Assembly: GCA_025463925.1 (NCBI GenBank)
Contig: JAODBK010000011.1
Location: forward strand, 1 to 55,674
Reading direction: 5' to 3'
DNA length: 55,674 nt
Source of the DNA: Acidimicrobiales bacterium
GTDB taxonomy: Bacteria > Actinomycetota > Acidimicrobiia > Acidimicrobiales > AC-14
Each line of letters opens with the position of its first letter. Positions within the stretch are counted from its first letter, which is position 1. The notes below the pieces were generated by a model. It worked only from the letters and a program-made list of their open reading frames with translations. It made no database searches and was not told the origin of the DNA. Made by a program: the position numbers and the translations under genes. This document shows positions 24,159 to 31,628 of the stretch, piece after piece.

Positions 24159-24632
24159 AGCTAGCCAACCCCCTCAAAAACCGCGACCGCCACGGCAAGC
24201 TTCGAAAATCGACGCTCCGTCTTCATTGGCTGCCCTCCGTGTCAGAGCCTGTGCCGGGCGCGGTTGGGCGTCAATCAAATGAGCATCAACTTCATCTGCT
24301 TCGTCTTGGCCGCGATTGGTGCGAATGGCTGCAAGAGATCAGGTTTGCCGCGTTGATGGACTCGCTCGCCAGCGGTGCCGGTTGGTCATCGGGGCTCGGA
24401 CTTGTTGCGCTGCGGGGTCAACGTCGAACCATCCGAGAATGCCGGCACCGGGGCGGTTATCACCAGCCTGAAACTCGCGCTGATGAACCGGTCACCAGCC
24501 CCAAGTTCGCCAGTCTTCAGCGCTGGGCTGCCTCGGCCAGATGCGGCCCGAATTGCCTGAAGACCAGACACCTCCCGGATGGCGCGGCGCTTCTAGTTCG
24601 AGCCCTCACTCCCCGCCAATCCCGGTCACTAA
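24159..24632. other. 474-bp gap with no convincing gene
   Basis: Short open frames on both strands lack family features. The stretch contains an inverted-repeat copy (24441-24468) matching 26610-26637. It may be promoter or leader DNA for the beta-propeller gene plus remnant sequence. Confidence 0.4.
24441..24468 (-). repeat. 28-bp inverted repeat, left copy
   Basis: The reverse complement matches 26610-26637 at 26 of 28 positions. The two copies face each other across the cell-wall-binding-repeat gene. Confidence 0.75.
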
Positions 24633-26174
24633 TTACGTACGAGTCCAGGTCCCGCAGTTGTCCGAGATGAACCCGGCGTCGCTCGCTCCGATGGCCACGA
24701 CCGGATGCGTCGTCCCGATGTCGTTGGTGATGATGTCATCGAGCTCGCCCGAGAATCCCGACAGCCGCGCCCAGTAGCAATCGCCGCCACCTGGGGACGT
24801 CCAGGTTCCTGGTCCAATGTCAGTATTGACGATCCACGTGCCACTTCCAAACGGCGCAGTCAAAGAGGACGTGATTGCGGACAGGTCATTTGTCCATGTG
24901 GCACACGAAGAGGACTTGAAGCCAGCATCGGTCGGAGCGATCGTCACGACGTCGTGGAAGTTCGTGAAGTTGTTGGTGATGATGTCGTCGAGCGTCCCCG
25001 AGAAACCGCTCTGGCGCTCCCAGTAGCAGCCGGACGCATCGGAGCGCGTGCGGTACGTCCCCGACGGTATGTCGCCGCCAACGACGAACTCTCCGTTGCC
25101 GAACGTCTTGCGTGGCGGCGGAGGCGGCGGAGGCGGCGGAGGCGGCGGAGGCTTCGGACATGGTGTCAAGCTCTCAACGGCAGGTGACACTGCGCCCGGC
25201 CCACCGAGGATGACGAGCGTGGACGGTGCCAGCCGATTGATCTCGGCATTGACCGCATCCGGCACGCACGTGCCTGGAACGAGCAGCACTGGGCCCGGGA
25301 CCCTCGCGGCAGCCGGCGCGCCGGCCAAGCCGTCCGGGAAGTCGAGACCCGTCGCAATGAAGACCTTCGATACCGGTGGCGCCTTGAACGCTGCGCTCGA
25401 GAGATTGACGGCCGTGTCATACCGAGTGTTGCCACCGATTCGGTTGACGCCGCCTGAGGTGAAGTTGTGCAGCTGTTGCTCGACTGACTGGGACACCGCG
25501 CCAAAGCCGCCGAGGATGTTGATTGCCCCAGGGTGGAGGCGCTGCAGTTCCGTTGCCACCTCGCTCGGGATGGCGTTCGCCGTGACGAGCAGAATCGGTC
25601 CGCCGTCTCGGCCCGCCACTGCTCCGCCAGCCAGGGCGTCCGCGAAGGCGTCGCCGGTTGCCACATACGCGACTCCGATACCGGGCGCGAACGTCGCCGC
25701 AGACACCGCCGCCGACGTCGCGTAGCGCGTGAACCCATAAATGCGCTGCACGCCGCCGGTCGTATATGAGCCGAGCTGCGACACAACGGCGTCGGAAACC
25801 GCGGTTGGACCGCCGAGTACGACGATACGGCCGGGGGTGAGCCGGTGAAGCTCAGCATCCGTAGCGGACGGAATGGCGTTCACTTGTACGAGCAGGATCG
25901 GTCCGGCTGACTTGGCGGCCGCCGGTCCGCCTGCGAGTGCGTCGGCGAAGGCGTCGCCTGTTGCTACGTATGCCACCGGAACGTTGGGTGAAAAGGTCGC
26001 TTGCGATATCGCGGCCGCCGTTCCGTACCGGTTGGTGCCCTGAAGTCGTTGCACAGTCGGCGCAGCCGACGCGGGCCCAGCTCCGGGCAAAGACAGCCCG
26101 AAGATGAGCGTCGCTGCCGCTACAGCGGTTCGGCGTCGGGTTCGCGCGCTGGCGCTTGGCATTGCGTGGCTCAT
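24633..26174 (-). CDS. secreted CWB2 cell-wall-binding protein with two C-terminal CYW repeats
   Basis: 513 residues from ATG 26174, behind GGTGGAGG. A signal peptide (AVAAATLIFGLSLPGAGPAS) is followed by three cell-wall-binding 2 repeats with hallmark segments NRYGTAAAISQATF, VAYVATGDAFADALAGG, GPILLV and IVVLGGPTAVS. A run of 13 Pro then leads to two tandem ~70-residue domains containing DIPSGTYRT / DIGPGTWTS, GCYWERQSGFSG / DCYWARLSGFSG, DDIITN and SCATWT / NCGTWT. The CWB2 part should anchor the protein to the envelope and the C-terminal pair is displayed. The paired Cys residues suggest disulfides. The proline tract is coded by a 9-bp tandem repeat (25114-25152). Confidence 0.88.
   Translation of the reverse strand: MSHAMPSASARTRRRTAVAAATLIFGLSLPGAGPASAAPTVQRLQGTNRYGTAAAISQATFSPNVPVAYVATGDAFADALAGGPAAAKSAGPILLVQVNAIPSATDAELHRLTPGRIVVLGGPTAVSDAVVSQLGSYTTGGVQRIYGFTRYATSAAVSAATFAPGIGVAYVATGDAFADALAGGAVAGRDGGPILLVTANAIPSEVATELQRLHPGAINILGGFGAVSQSVEQQLHNFTSGGVNRIGGNTRYDTAVNLSSAAFKAPPVSKVFIATGLDFPDGLAGAPAAARVPGPVLLVPGTCVPDAVNAEINRLAPSTLVILGGPGAVSPAVESLTPCPKPPPPPPPPPPPPPRKTFGNGEFVVGGDIPSGTYRTRSDASGCYWERQSGFSGTLDDIITNNFTNFHDVVTIAPTDAGFKSSSCATWTNDLSAITSSLTAPFGSGTWIVNTDIGPGTWTSPGGGDCYWARLSGFSGELDDIITNDIGTTHPVVAIGASDAGFISDNCGTWTRT
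25114..25152. repeat. 9-bp tandem repeat coding the polyproline linker
   Basis: Four copies of GGCGGCGGA plus GGC on the plus strand. Each unit adds three Pro codons on the minus strand, so unit gain or loss would change linker length in frame. Confidence 0.85.
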
Positions 26175-26273
26175 CGTCCGCCTCCACCGTTCAGCGATAG
26201 GAACATCGTTGTCCGAAAGGAGCGAAAGCACCAGGGCGGGAGCCGTATTGAATCAGTGCCCATAGGCGTCTAG

Positions 26274-26528
26274 TCCGCTGGACACGCGCGCTTCGTGCTC
26301 AACGGACTGCCGTATGACCACAAAGATTGCACCGACCCACCGGACGCCCTCACCCTTCCGACCGGTGTCCACAAGGGAGACAGTTGGCAGTTCAACGAGA
26401 CCTGCACCGATCGGCTCAACGGCACCTCGACCTCCACGGAACGGATGATCGATAACGGCCGGGAGCGAGTCATGGTCGGGACACAGCTCGTGTGGACGGT
26501 CCACACACCCATACTCGGCTCCGGGTGA
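26274..26528 (+). pseudogene. fragment of a possible secreted beta-rich protein
   Basis: The frame opens after TAG 26271-26273 and reads GLPYDHKDCTDPPDALTLPT, then HKGDSWQFNETCTDRLNGTS, RVMVGTQLVWTVHT, and stops at 26528. The composition resembles the middle of a lipoprotein-like beta domain, but there is no signal, plausible start or C-terminal half. I read it as a gene fragment, with low confidence. Confidence 0.35.
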
Positions 26529-26609
26529 TGTCGAGGATGTCTGGCCGCCACAACCTCGGCCGGCACGCCAGCTACATCGTCACGGCCTTCGTCGCCGGAG
26601 CCGCCTGGC

Positions 26610-26637
26610 GCTGGTGATAACCGCCCCAGTCCCGGCA
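26610..26637 (+). repeat. 28-bp inverted repeat, right copy
   Basis: Partner of 24441-24468 in inverted orientation (26 of 28 matches). Its last bases run straight into junction motif G. Confidence 0.75.
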
Positions 26638-26646
26638 CTATGCGCT
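26633..26646. repeat. junction motif copy G (CGGCACTATGCGCT)
   Basis: Differs from copies B and C by one missing C. Located ahead of the membrane protein gene at 26689. Confidence 0.55.
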
Positions 26647-26688
26647 ACCGAGCGCTGTCGGCGCGGGCCGGGTAATGCTCTGACGGAG

Positions 26689-27210
26689 ATGTTCGGACGC
26701 AGGTACCAGCGCAAGCTCGCTGAAGGCAAAGTGCCACCGAGCCGCGGTCAAAGGAACGCTGCCCTCGGAGCGTTTGGCTTCATCGCCATGGGGGCAGTGC
26801 TCATTGCATCGGGCCGGGTCGTGGGTTTCGTGACCGGTGCAGTAAGCGTCGTCTTCGGCTCAGTCGGCCTCTTGCAAACGTGGAAAGTCACCAGGCATCG
26901 GCGCATCCTTCCGCCCGCGATACAGAAGGCGGTTGGTGCAATGCCCCAATTTCGGCCTGGACAACACCGGATCACCGTCGTTCTCCGGGACGGCAGCGTC
27001 CATCGCAACGTCTACGTCGCCTATGGCCTGTATGTCACCGGGGTCGGCTGGTCGCCGATCGTACGATTTCGCACCGACGACATAACGGCCGTGCTGGCTC
27101 AGCAGTGGCGAGGCGTAACGCCGACCGGGAGGTGCCGCACCCGATCGGGTCAACGCGATGGTCACACTCCGGCGGAGCGAGCGAATCGCTGGTGCAAGCC
27201 GCGGTCTTGA
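26689..27210 (+). CDS. two-TM hypothetical protein
   Basis: 173 residues from ATG 26689. A basic N-terminus (FGRRYQRKLAEGKVPPSRGQ), two adjacent helices (ALGAFGFIAMGAVLIASGR; VVGFVTGAVSVVFGSVGLL) and a soluble C-terminal domain with RITVVLRDGSVHRNVYVAYG. An Arg-rich tail after ~position 145 may be read-through into non-coding sequence. No family is recognised. The upstream extension to 26614 crosses a repeat and is unlikely. Confidence 0.5.
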   Translation: MFGRRYQRKLAEGKVPPSRGQRNAALGAFGFIAMGAVLIASGRVVGFVTGAVSVVFGSVGLLQTWKVTRHRRILPPAIQKAVGAMPQFRPGQHRITVVLRDGSVHRNVYVAYGLYVTGVGWSPIVRFRTDDITAVLAQQWRGVTPTGRCRTRSGQRDGHTPAERANRWCKPRS

Positions 27211-27267
27211 CGAAAAGGTGGCTCCTCTTGTCGGAGACGCAACGCGATGCCGGCTGGCAAGGGCGGC

Positions 27268-27624
27268 TCATGCCTCGTCGACGCCGCCGAGACCTGAGTC
27301 GCGCGGAAACGCGACGCCGCCCTCGTGCCAGCGCCGCAACGACTCGAACGGGTAGATGCCCGTCGAATGGCCGTCGTTCCATTCGATGTGCAGACCCCAC
27401 GCGCCATGGAAGTTCGCGTCGTCGATGCGAAGTGGCGTGGGGCTCCCAGGCCGCGGCCACACTGGCTCGCGCTGATCGCGCAGGCCACGGCACGTGGCAC
27501 AAGGGCACATCCGGCGAAGGGTCACAAGGTCGAACGACGCGACGTAGCCGTCGAGAAATGCGATCGTGACACCCTCGTCGCGGACGACGTCGGTCGTCTC
27601 GGGCTCGTAACGCTCATCCACCAC
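27268..27624 (-). CDS. DUF971-domain protein
   Basis: 118 residues from GTG 27624. The domain (gamma-butyrobetaine hydroxylase N-terminal-like, DUF971) is recognised by GVTIAFLDGYVASFDLVTLR, RRMCPCATCRGLRD with its zinc-type Cys pattern, and WGLHIEWNDGHSTGIYPFES. Stand-alone members are linked to iron-sulfur cluster carriers, but the role is not settled. It lies convergent to the upstream plus-strand membrane protein gene. Confidence 0.85.
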   Translation of the reverse strand: MVDERYEPETTDVVRDEGVTIAFLDGYVASFDLVTLRRMCPCATCRGLRDQREPVWPRPGSPTPLRIDDANFHGAWGLHIEWNDGHSTGIYPFESLRRWHEGGVAFPRDSGLGGVDEA

Positions 27625-27998
27625 CGCCAGTCTGCTCGCACGATGCGAGGTGACGGGTAACTCGCCTGCACTCAGCGAGCTGAGCGTGATGATCCGTCCC
27701 GCAGTCCAGAGCGGTGGCGGCGTCTCGTCTTGATCGGAGCCGACGTCGACACAGGTGTCAGCGCGTGCCCGAAAGGTCGCGGTCGTCGTTTTGCGTCACG
27801 CAATCACCAAGGTCGACCTTCACTGAGATGGCGCGTAAACCGCCCGTAAGGTGCCGAAGTAGTGCGCTCCGTCCGGGCTTCCCGATCGGTTGCATTGATC
27901 AGCACGACAAGCAGGCATCGCCGAGCGCCACTACTGCCCGCGTTGTCGCAGTCATCATGACGCCTGGCCAGCTGAGCGAGCCGCTCTAGCCTGGCCGG
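27625..27998. other. 374-bp gap with a junction-motif relative
   Basis: No convincing gene. On the minus strand, CGGCACCTTACGG (about 27844-27856) and the adjoining CGCACTACTT resemble copy A (16287-16316). The rest is unremarkable. Confidence 0.4.
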
Positions 27999-28349
27999 AT
28001 GCCTTCTCGGCCGGGCGTCCCCGACACCGCGCTCGCTGCGGTGCGCCGCTATTGCGAGAACAAGATCCCCGCTCAGCACCGTGACCAGATGCGCGTCGAG
28101 TGCGATGTGCGCGGGAAGAGCATCACCATCTTCGAGTGCCGACCGCCCTGGCAGCCCGATCTCGGACCCGATTGGACGCGCCAACCCGTCGCCCAGCTGC
28201 GCTATGAGCCGGCCGACCACCTCTGGCGGCTCTACTGCGCGGACCGCAACAGCCGCTGGCATTGCTACGACATGGTCGAGCCCACCCCACGGCTCGACGA
28301 GCTCCTCGCCGAGATCGACGAAGACCCCACCGGCATCTTCTGGGGCTAA
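27999..28349 (+). CDS. DUF3024-domain protein
   Basis: A 116-residue protein, ATG 27999. The pattern VRRYCENKIPAQHRDQMRVE, ECRPPWQPDLGPDWTRQPVA, QLRYEPADHLWRLYCADRNS and ELLAEIDEDPTGIFWG matches the DUF3024 family, small cytoplasmic proteins of unknown function that are common in actinobacterial accessory DNA. The length is full for the family. Confidence 0.85.
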   Translation: MPSRPGVPDTALAAVRRYCENKIPAQHRDQMRVECDVRGKSITIFECRPPWQPDLGPDWTRQPVAQLRYEPADHLWRLYCADRNSRWHCYDMVEPTPRLDELLAEIDEDPTGIFWG

Positions 28350-28922
28350 CCCCGCCTGCCAAACCACGCCCGACATCACTCCTCCAGTGCGACATCAGGC
28401 GTCATCGCCAGGACCATGCTGCGTGGCACAGCACGCCAATTGCGCGCCGCCCCAGAGTCGCAACGCCCACCCTCGCGAGACGGGTAGCGGGACGGCGCCG
28501 GTCGAGGTCAGCGATACCGTGCCGGCGGCAGCGACGCCCTTGTCGCGGCACCGTGCCCCTCGAAGTCAGTTGTTGAGAACCCATCAGGGACCAACCTGGT
28601 CGCCACTGAGCCAAGCGCCCCCTCACGGGCTCGAGGAACATCACGAATGTGATCGCAGTCCCGGTGAGCGCCGCTGAAGACCACCTCAGAGTCATCTGCA
28701 CGGTCGACGCGACATGCTCGTCTCGCGCCTGCACGACCTTCGCGGATTCGCCGCCCTCCCGCGCCTCGCGTCACCGATCTGTCAGTCCCTCAATCGCCAC
28801 CCGCGTCGACGACGCAGCACCATCTCTCAGACGCACACAGACTTGCCGTTATCGCAAAAGCGATAACGGCGCTGAGGCTCGGGTGTCGCGCATCGAGCCC
28901 GCCGACCGTACGTGGATGGGTT
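28350..28922. other. 573-bp gap upstream of xis-int
   Basis: Open frames here lack family character. The main structure is the 26-bp hairpin at 28845-28870 and the presumed promoter of the xis-int unit. Confidence 0.4.
28845..28870. promoter_or_regulatory. perfect 11-bp hairpin/dyad before xis-int
   Basis: GCCGTTATCGC and GCGATAACGGC surround an AAAA loop. It ends ~52 bp before the xis start. With no T-run it fits an operator or an Xis/Int arm site better than a terminator. Confidence 0.6.
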
Positions 28923-29252
28923 ATGGGAGAACTCGCAACGGCCGACGCAGGGGACGCCAGCTCGCACCGACGGGCCCCGCTCCCCCATCTGCTCGACATC
29001 GACGGGGTGGCCGAGCACTTGGGAGTCACCGTCCGCCATGTCCGCCGTCTCGTGTACGAGCGGCGGATCCCCTTCATCAAGTGGGGCCACCTGCTCCGGT
29101 TCGATCCCGACGAGCTGGCGGCCTGGCTGGACAGCATGCGCCAGAGCCCGTCCGCTGACCGCTCCTTGTCCACCCACCGCGGCATCGGCGATGCTTGTCA
29201 CCACACATCGCCACCCGGCGTGGCCTCTCGGATCCGACGCGGGAGACGCTGA
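28923..29252 (+). CDS. excisionase-like helix-turn-helix protein (Xis)
   Basis: A 109-residue protein with an HTH_17/excisionase domain at residues ~22-70: LLDIDGVAEHLGVTVRHVRR, LVYERRIPFIKWGHLLRFDP and DELAAWLDSMR. It probably bends att-site DNA and sets the direction of recombination. It sits 2 bp before the integrase start. The last ~15 residues (PGVASRIRRGRR) come from the 48-bp repeat shared with the Fur-family gene. Confidence 0.82.
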   Translation: MGELATADAGDASSHRRAPLPHLLDIDGVAEHLGVTVRHVRRLVYERRIPFIKWGHLLRFDPDELAAWLDSMRQSPSADRSLSTHRGIGDACHHTSPPGVASRIRRGRR

Positions 29253-29256
29253 CGAT
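29209..29256. repeat. 48-bp repeat, copy 2 (xis-int junction)
   Basis: 47 of 48 identical to 11654-11701. Here it covers the 3' end of xis, its stop codon, the GGGAG ribosome site and the first bases of the integrase start. Confidence 0.9.
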
Positions 29257-30508
29257 GGGCCACGTACGCAGAACGAACAACGGGCGGTACGAGGCTCGCT
29301 ACCGCGGCCCCGATGGCCGCGAGCGGTCCAAGTGGTTCGCGACCCGCCGGGACGCGACGCTGTTCCTCGGGCAGGTTGGGTTGGACATCCACCACGGCGA
29401 CTGGTGCGACCCCGAAGGCGCACGCCTGCGGCTCGGCGACTGGGCCGAGACGTGGCTGGCCACGCTCGTCGGCCTCCGCCCGTCGAGCCTCGCCAGGGTC
29501 CGGACGACGCTCCGCAACCAGGTGCTCCCGGCGTTCGGCGACGCGCCGCTGGGTCGGGTCAGTCAGTTCGAGGTGCGCCGTTGGGTCGCTCAGCTCGTGG
29601 CTGACGGCCTCGCGCCGGCGACCGTGCACAAGAGCTACCAGACGCTGTCGCAAATGATGGCGGCCGCGGTCGACGCCGGACTGATCCCCGCTTCCGCATG
29701 CCACAACGTCCGACTGCCGCGCATCGAACGCGAAGAGATGCGCTTCCTCACCCCCGACGAGATCGTGACCCTCGCCGCGTCCATCGCGCCCCGCTACCGC
29801 GCCCTTGTCCTGTTCGATGCCCATTGCGGTCTGCGCCTCGGCGAGCTCGCCGGCCTTCGCCGCAGCCGGCTCGACCTGACCGCGCACCAGGTCCGCGTGG
29901 CCGAAGTCGTCGTCGAGGTAGAGGGCAAGCTGTTCACCGGTCCACCGAAGACGAGAGCGGGCCGGCGAACCGTGCCGATCCCCCGCTTCGTCGCGTTGGC
30001 GATGCGCCAACACCTCGAGCAGTACTGCGACCGCGACCCGGACGCGATCGTCTTCGGCGGAGCGGACGGGGGCGCGCTCCGCGCCAACGCGTGGCGACGA
30101 CGACACTGGCTGCCCGCTATCCGCACAGCCGGCGTCGCGCCCCTGCGGCCGCATGACCTTCGCCACACCGCGGTGTCGCTGTGGATCGCAGCGGGCGCAA
30201 GCCCGAAGCAGATCGCGCTGTGGGCCGGCCACACGTCGGTGTCGGTCGTGCTCGATCGCTACGGCCATCTCTTCCCCGGTCACGAGAAGGCCGTACTCGA
30301 CAGGCTCGATGAGATCGGCAACACGCCGCCCGTGACCGCCACGACCCCGCGGGCCCCGCGAGAGACCGAAGAATCCGCGGGGTTGCCGCGGGGTGAGCTG
30401 ATCGAGCTCCGTCCTTCGAAGCGGCCGCGACGCTCTGACCAGGAAGAACGCAGTGGGCGTAACTGGACTCGAACCAGTGACCTCCGCCGTGTGAAGGCGG
30501 CGCTCTAA
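29255..30508 (+). CDS. int: tyrosine site-specific integrase
   Basis: 417 residues from ATG 29255, behind GGGAGACGCTGACG. An N-terminal AP2-like arm-binding part (NNGRYEARYRGPDGRERSKW) and a SAM-like core-binding domain precede the catalytic domain: Arg in HCGLRLGELAGLRR, HDLRHTAVSLWIAAG, LWAGHTSVSVVLDRYGHLFP with the GH pair and nucleophile Tyr. It should recombine the island's attP with the 3' end of tRNA-Val. The last ~18 residues are translated from the antisense of the attachment site and tRNA, so integration defines its C-terminus. Confidence 0.92.
   Translation: MGHVRRTNNGRYEARYRGPDGRERSKWFATRRDATLFLGQVGLDIHHGDWCDPEGARLRLGDWAETWLATLVGLRPSSLARVRTTLRNQVLPAFGDAPLGRVSQFEVRRWVAQLVADGLAPATVHKSYQTLSQMMAAAVDAGLIPASACHNVRLPRIEREEMRFLTPDEIVTLAASIAPRYRALVLFDAHCGLRLGELAGLRRSRLDLTAHQVRVAEVVVEVEGKLFTGPPKTRAGRRTVPIPRFVALAMRQHLEQYCDRDPDAIVFGGADGGALRANAWRRRHWLPAIRTAGVAPLRPHDLRHTAVSLWIAAGASPKQIALWAGHTSVSVVLDRYGHLFPGHEKAVLDRLDEIGNTPPVTATTPRAPRETEESAGLPRGELIELRPSKRPRRSDQEERSGRNWTRTSDLRRVKAAL
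30453..30495. repeat. right attachment site (43 bp, within tRNA-Val)
   Basis: Perfect direct repeat of 15634-15676. It covers the anticodon-loop-to-3'-end half of the intact tRNA gene and overlaps the integrase 3' end. Confidence 0.92.
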
Positions 30509-30527
30509 CCAACTGAGCCATACGCCC
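30454..30527 (-). tRNA. tRNA-Val (anticodon CAC)
   Basis: The minus strand folds as a 7-bp acceptor stem (GGGCGTA/TACGCCC), a D-arm (GCTC/GAGC), an anticodon stem CCGCC/GGCGG with loop TTCACAC (anticodon CAC, reading GUG), and a T-arm ACTGG-TTCGAGT-CCAGT. The discriminator base is A and CCA is not encoded. It is the insertion target of the island. Confidence 0.95.
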
Positions 30528-30593
30528 GAAGGGGACGTCAGCGTAGCGCCGATGTCCGGCCGGACCGGTGGAGTCCGCCGAACGGGCAGACAC

Positions 30594-30923
30594 CTACGCG
30601 TGCACTGCGAGCCAGTTGGTGCCGGGCGACGTCTTCAGCAGCCGGTGCGGAACATCCTTCGGGAGGAGCACCCACTCGCCGGCGAGCACGTCGACCGGCT
30701 CGCCGCCCACCTCGAGCGCGGCGCGGCCGGCGAGCACGACGACCCATTCGTCGTGGTCCTGCAGATAGTCGACGGGTGACTCGAGCTCGCCGCTCAGGAT
30801 CTGCTCGACCCGGACGCGGACACCATCGGCCCCGAACCTGGCCAGCTCCTCGACCCGCTCACCCAGCACCGGCGCGACCCGGGCCTCCAGCAGCCGGCCG
30901 CGGACGACGCCGGCGCCGCTCAC
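30594..30923 (-). CDS. cupin-domain protein
   Basis: A 109-residue single cupin: HDEWVVVLAGRAALEVGGEP and LAGEWVLLPKDVPHRLLKTS provide the two conserved beta motifs and the metal-binding His/Glu set. GTG 30923 overlaps the stop of the acetoacetate-decarboxylase-like gene (30920-30923), so the two are co-transcribed. It may be a small metal-dependent enzyme or binding protein; the substrate is unknown. Confidence 0.82.
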   Translation of the reverse strand: MSGAGVVRGRLLEARVAPVLGERVEELARFGADGVRVRVEQILSGELESPVDYLQDHDEWVVVLAGRAALEVGGEPVDVLAGEWVLLPKDVPHRLLKTSPGTNWLAVHA

Positions 30924-31591
30924 GCGGCGGGCGCGGCCGGGCTCGACATCGCCGGCTCGGGCGCCCGCAACGGCGCCAGCAGCGTCGACATCAGCCCGGA
31001 CGGCAGGCGGGCCGGCGAGACGACGAACTTCATCCCGTGCACGACGACGCCGCGGTGGCGGCCGGCCAGCCCGGCGAGCGGATCGTCGACGACGGTCTCG
31101 ATGGTGACCCGCCCGAAGCGGGCCCGGCCCGAGAGGCGGGCCGGGATGACGACGGGGCCGTCGGCGCGCCGCTGGAGATTGCGCAGCGGGACGAACGCCG
31201 GCACCGGCGGTCCGGTCGGGACGCCCACGATCGTGATACCCCGCTCGAACCAGTCCATGCGGCGGGTGTCACCGTCGGCCGACCAGCGCAGCGTGGCCAA
31301 TTCCTTCGGGAAGCCCCAGTTCAGCCGACCACCGACGCGCGCGTCGGTGGAGGAGACCGCCATCGTGGTGAGGCACCAACCGGGTCGAGCGCCGAGGCGG
31401 GCCGGCACGCCGAACGCCATCTCGAAGTACGACCCGACCGGTGAGTCGGCGTACGCGGCCGCGACGACCAGGCATGGCCCCGGCATCCGCGACACGCCTT
31501 CGGGCAACGCCGGCCGGGCCCCCCGGAACCGCGCCAGGCCGGCCACGCACTCGCCGGTGAGCGTCCAGGGCGCGTGCGGGACCGACGTCAC
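30920..31591 (-). CDS. acetoacetate decarboxylase-like protein
   Basis: 223 residues from GTG 31591; the longer frame to 31681 would run into the next gene. Segments SPVGSYFEMAFGVPARLGAR, VGGRLNWGFPKELATLRWSA and PVPAFVPLRNLQRR resemble the ADC superfamily (lipocalin-like barrel). The Lys in FPKE may be the Schiff-base Lys. Many family members are not decarboxylases but handle other carbonyl compounds. It is the first gene of a two-gene unit with the cupin. Confidence 0.72.
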   Translation of the reverse strand: MTSVPHAPWTLTGECVAGLARFRGARPALPEGVSRMPGPCLVVAAAYADSPVGSYFEMAFGVPARLGARPGWCLTTMAVSSTDARVGGRLNWGFPKELATLRWSADGDTRRMDWFERGITIVGVPTGPPVPAFVPLRNLQRRADGPVVIPARLSGRARFGRVTIETVVDDPLAGLAGRHRGVVVHGMKFVVSPARLPSGLMSTLLAPLRAPEPAMSSPAAPAA

Positions 31592-31628
31592 GCCCGTCAA
31601 CGTACCCGGGCCGCGGTCCGCGGGACCG

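Larger units (their letters stand above)
15634..30495. mobile_element. integrative genomic island in tRNA-Val (about 14.9 kb)
   Basis: The island is bounded by perfect 43-bp direct repeats. The intact tRNA-Val is at the right end, next to an excisionase gene and a tyrosine integrase. No conjugation, replication or phage structural genes are visible, so it is a non-conjugative integrative element or a decayed one. Cargo is small membrane or secreted proteins and domains of unknown function, mostly on the minus strand. A small helix-turn-helix gene near the left end could be a second directionality factor. Confidence 0.88.

Noticed and set aside
24239-24670. Plus-strand 143-residue frame beside the CWB2 gene
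   Set aside because: It overlaps the CWB2 gene end, crosses an inverted repeat, and shows no domain or composition of a real protein.
28402-28734. Minus-strand 110-residue frame with one hydrophobic stretch upstream of xis
   Set aside because: The single weak hydrophobic segment and Arg-rich remainder are typical of non-coding GC-rich DNA; no ribosome site or neighbour logic.
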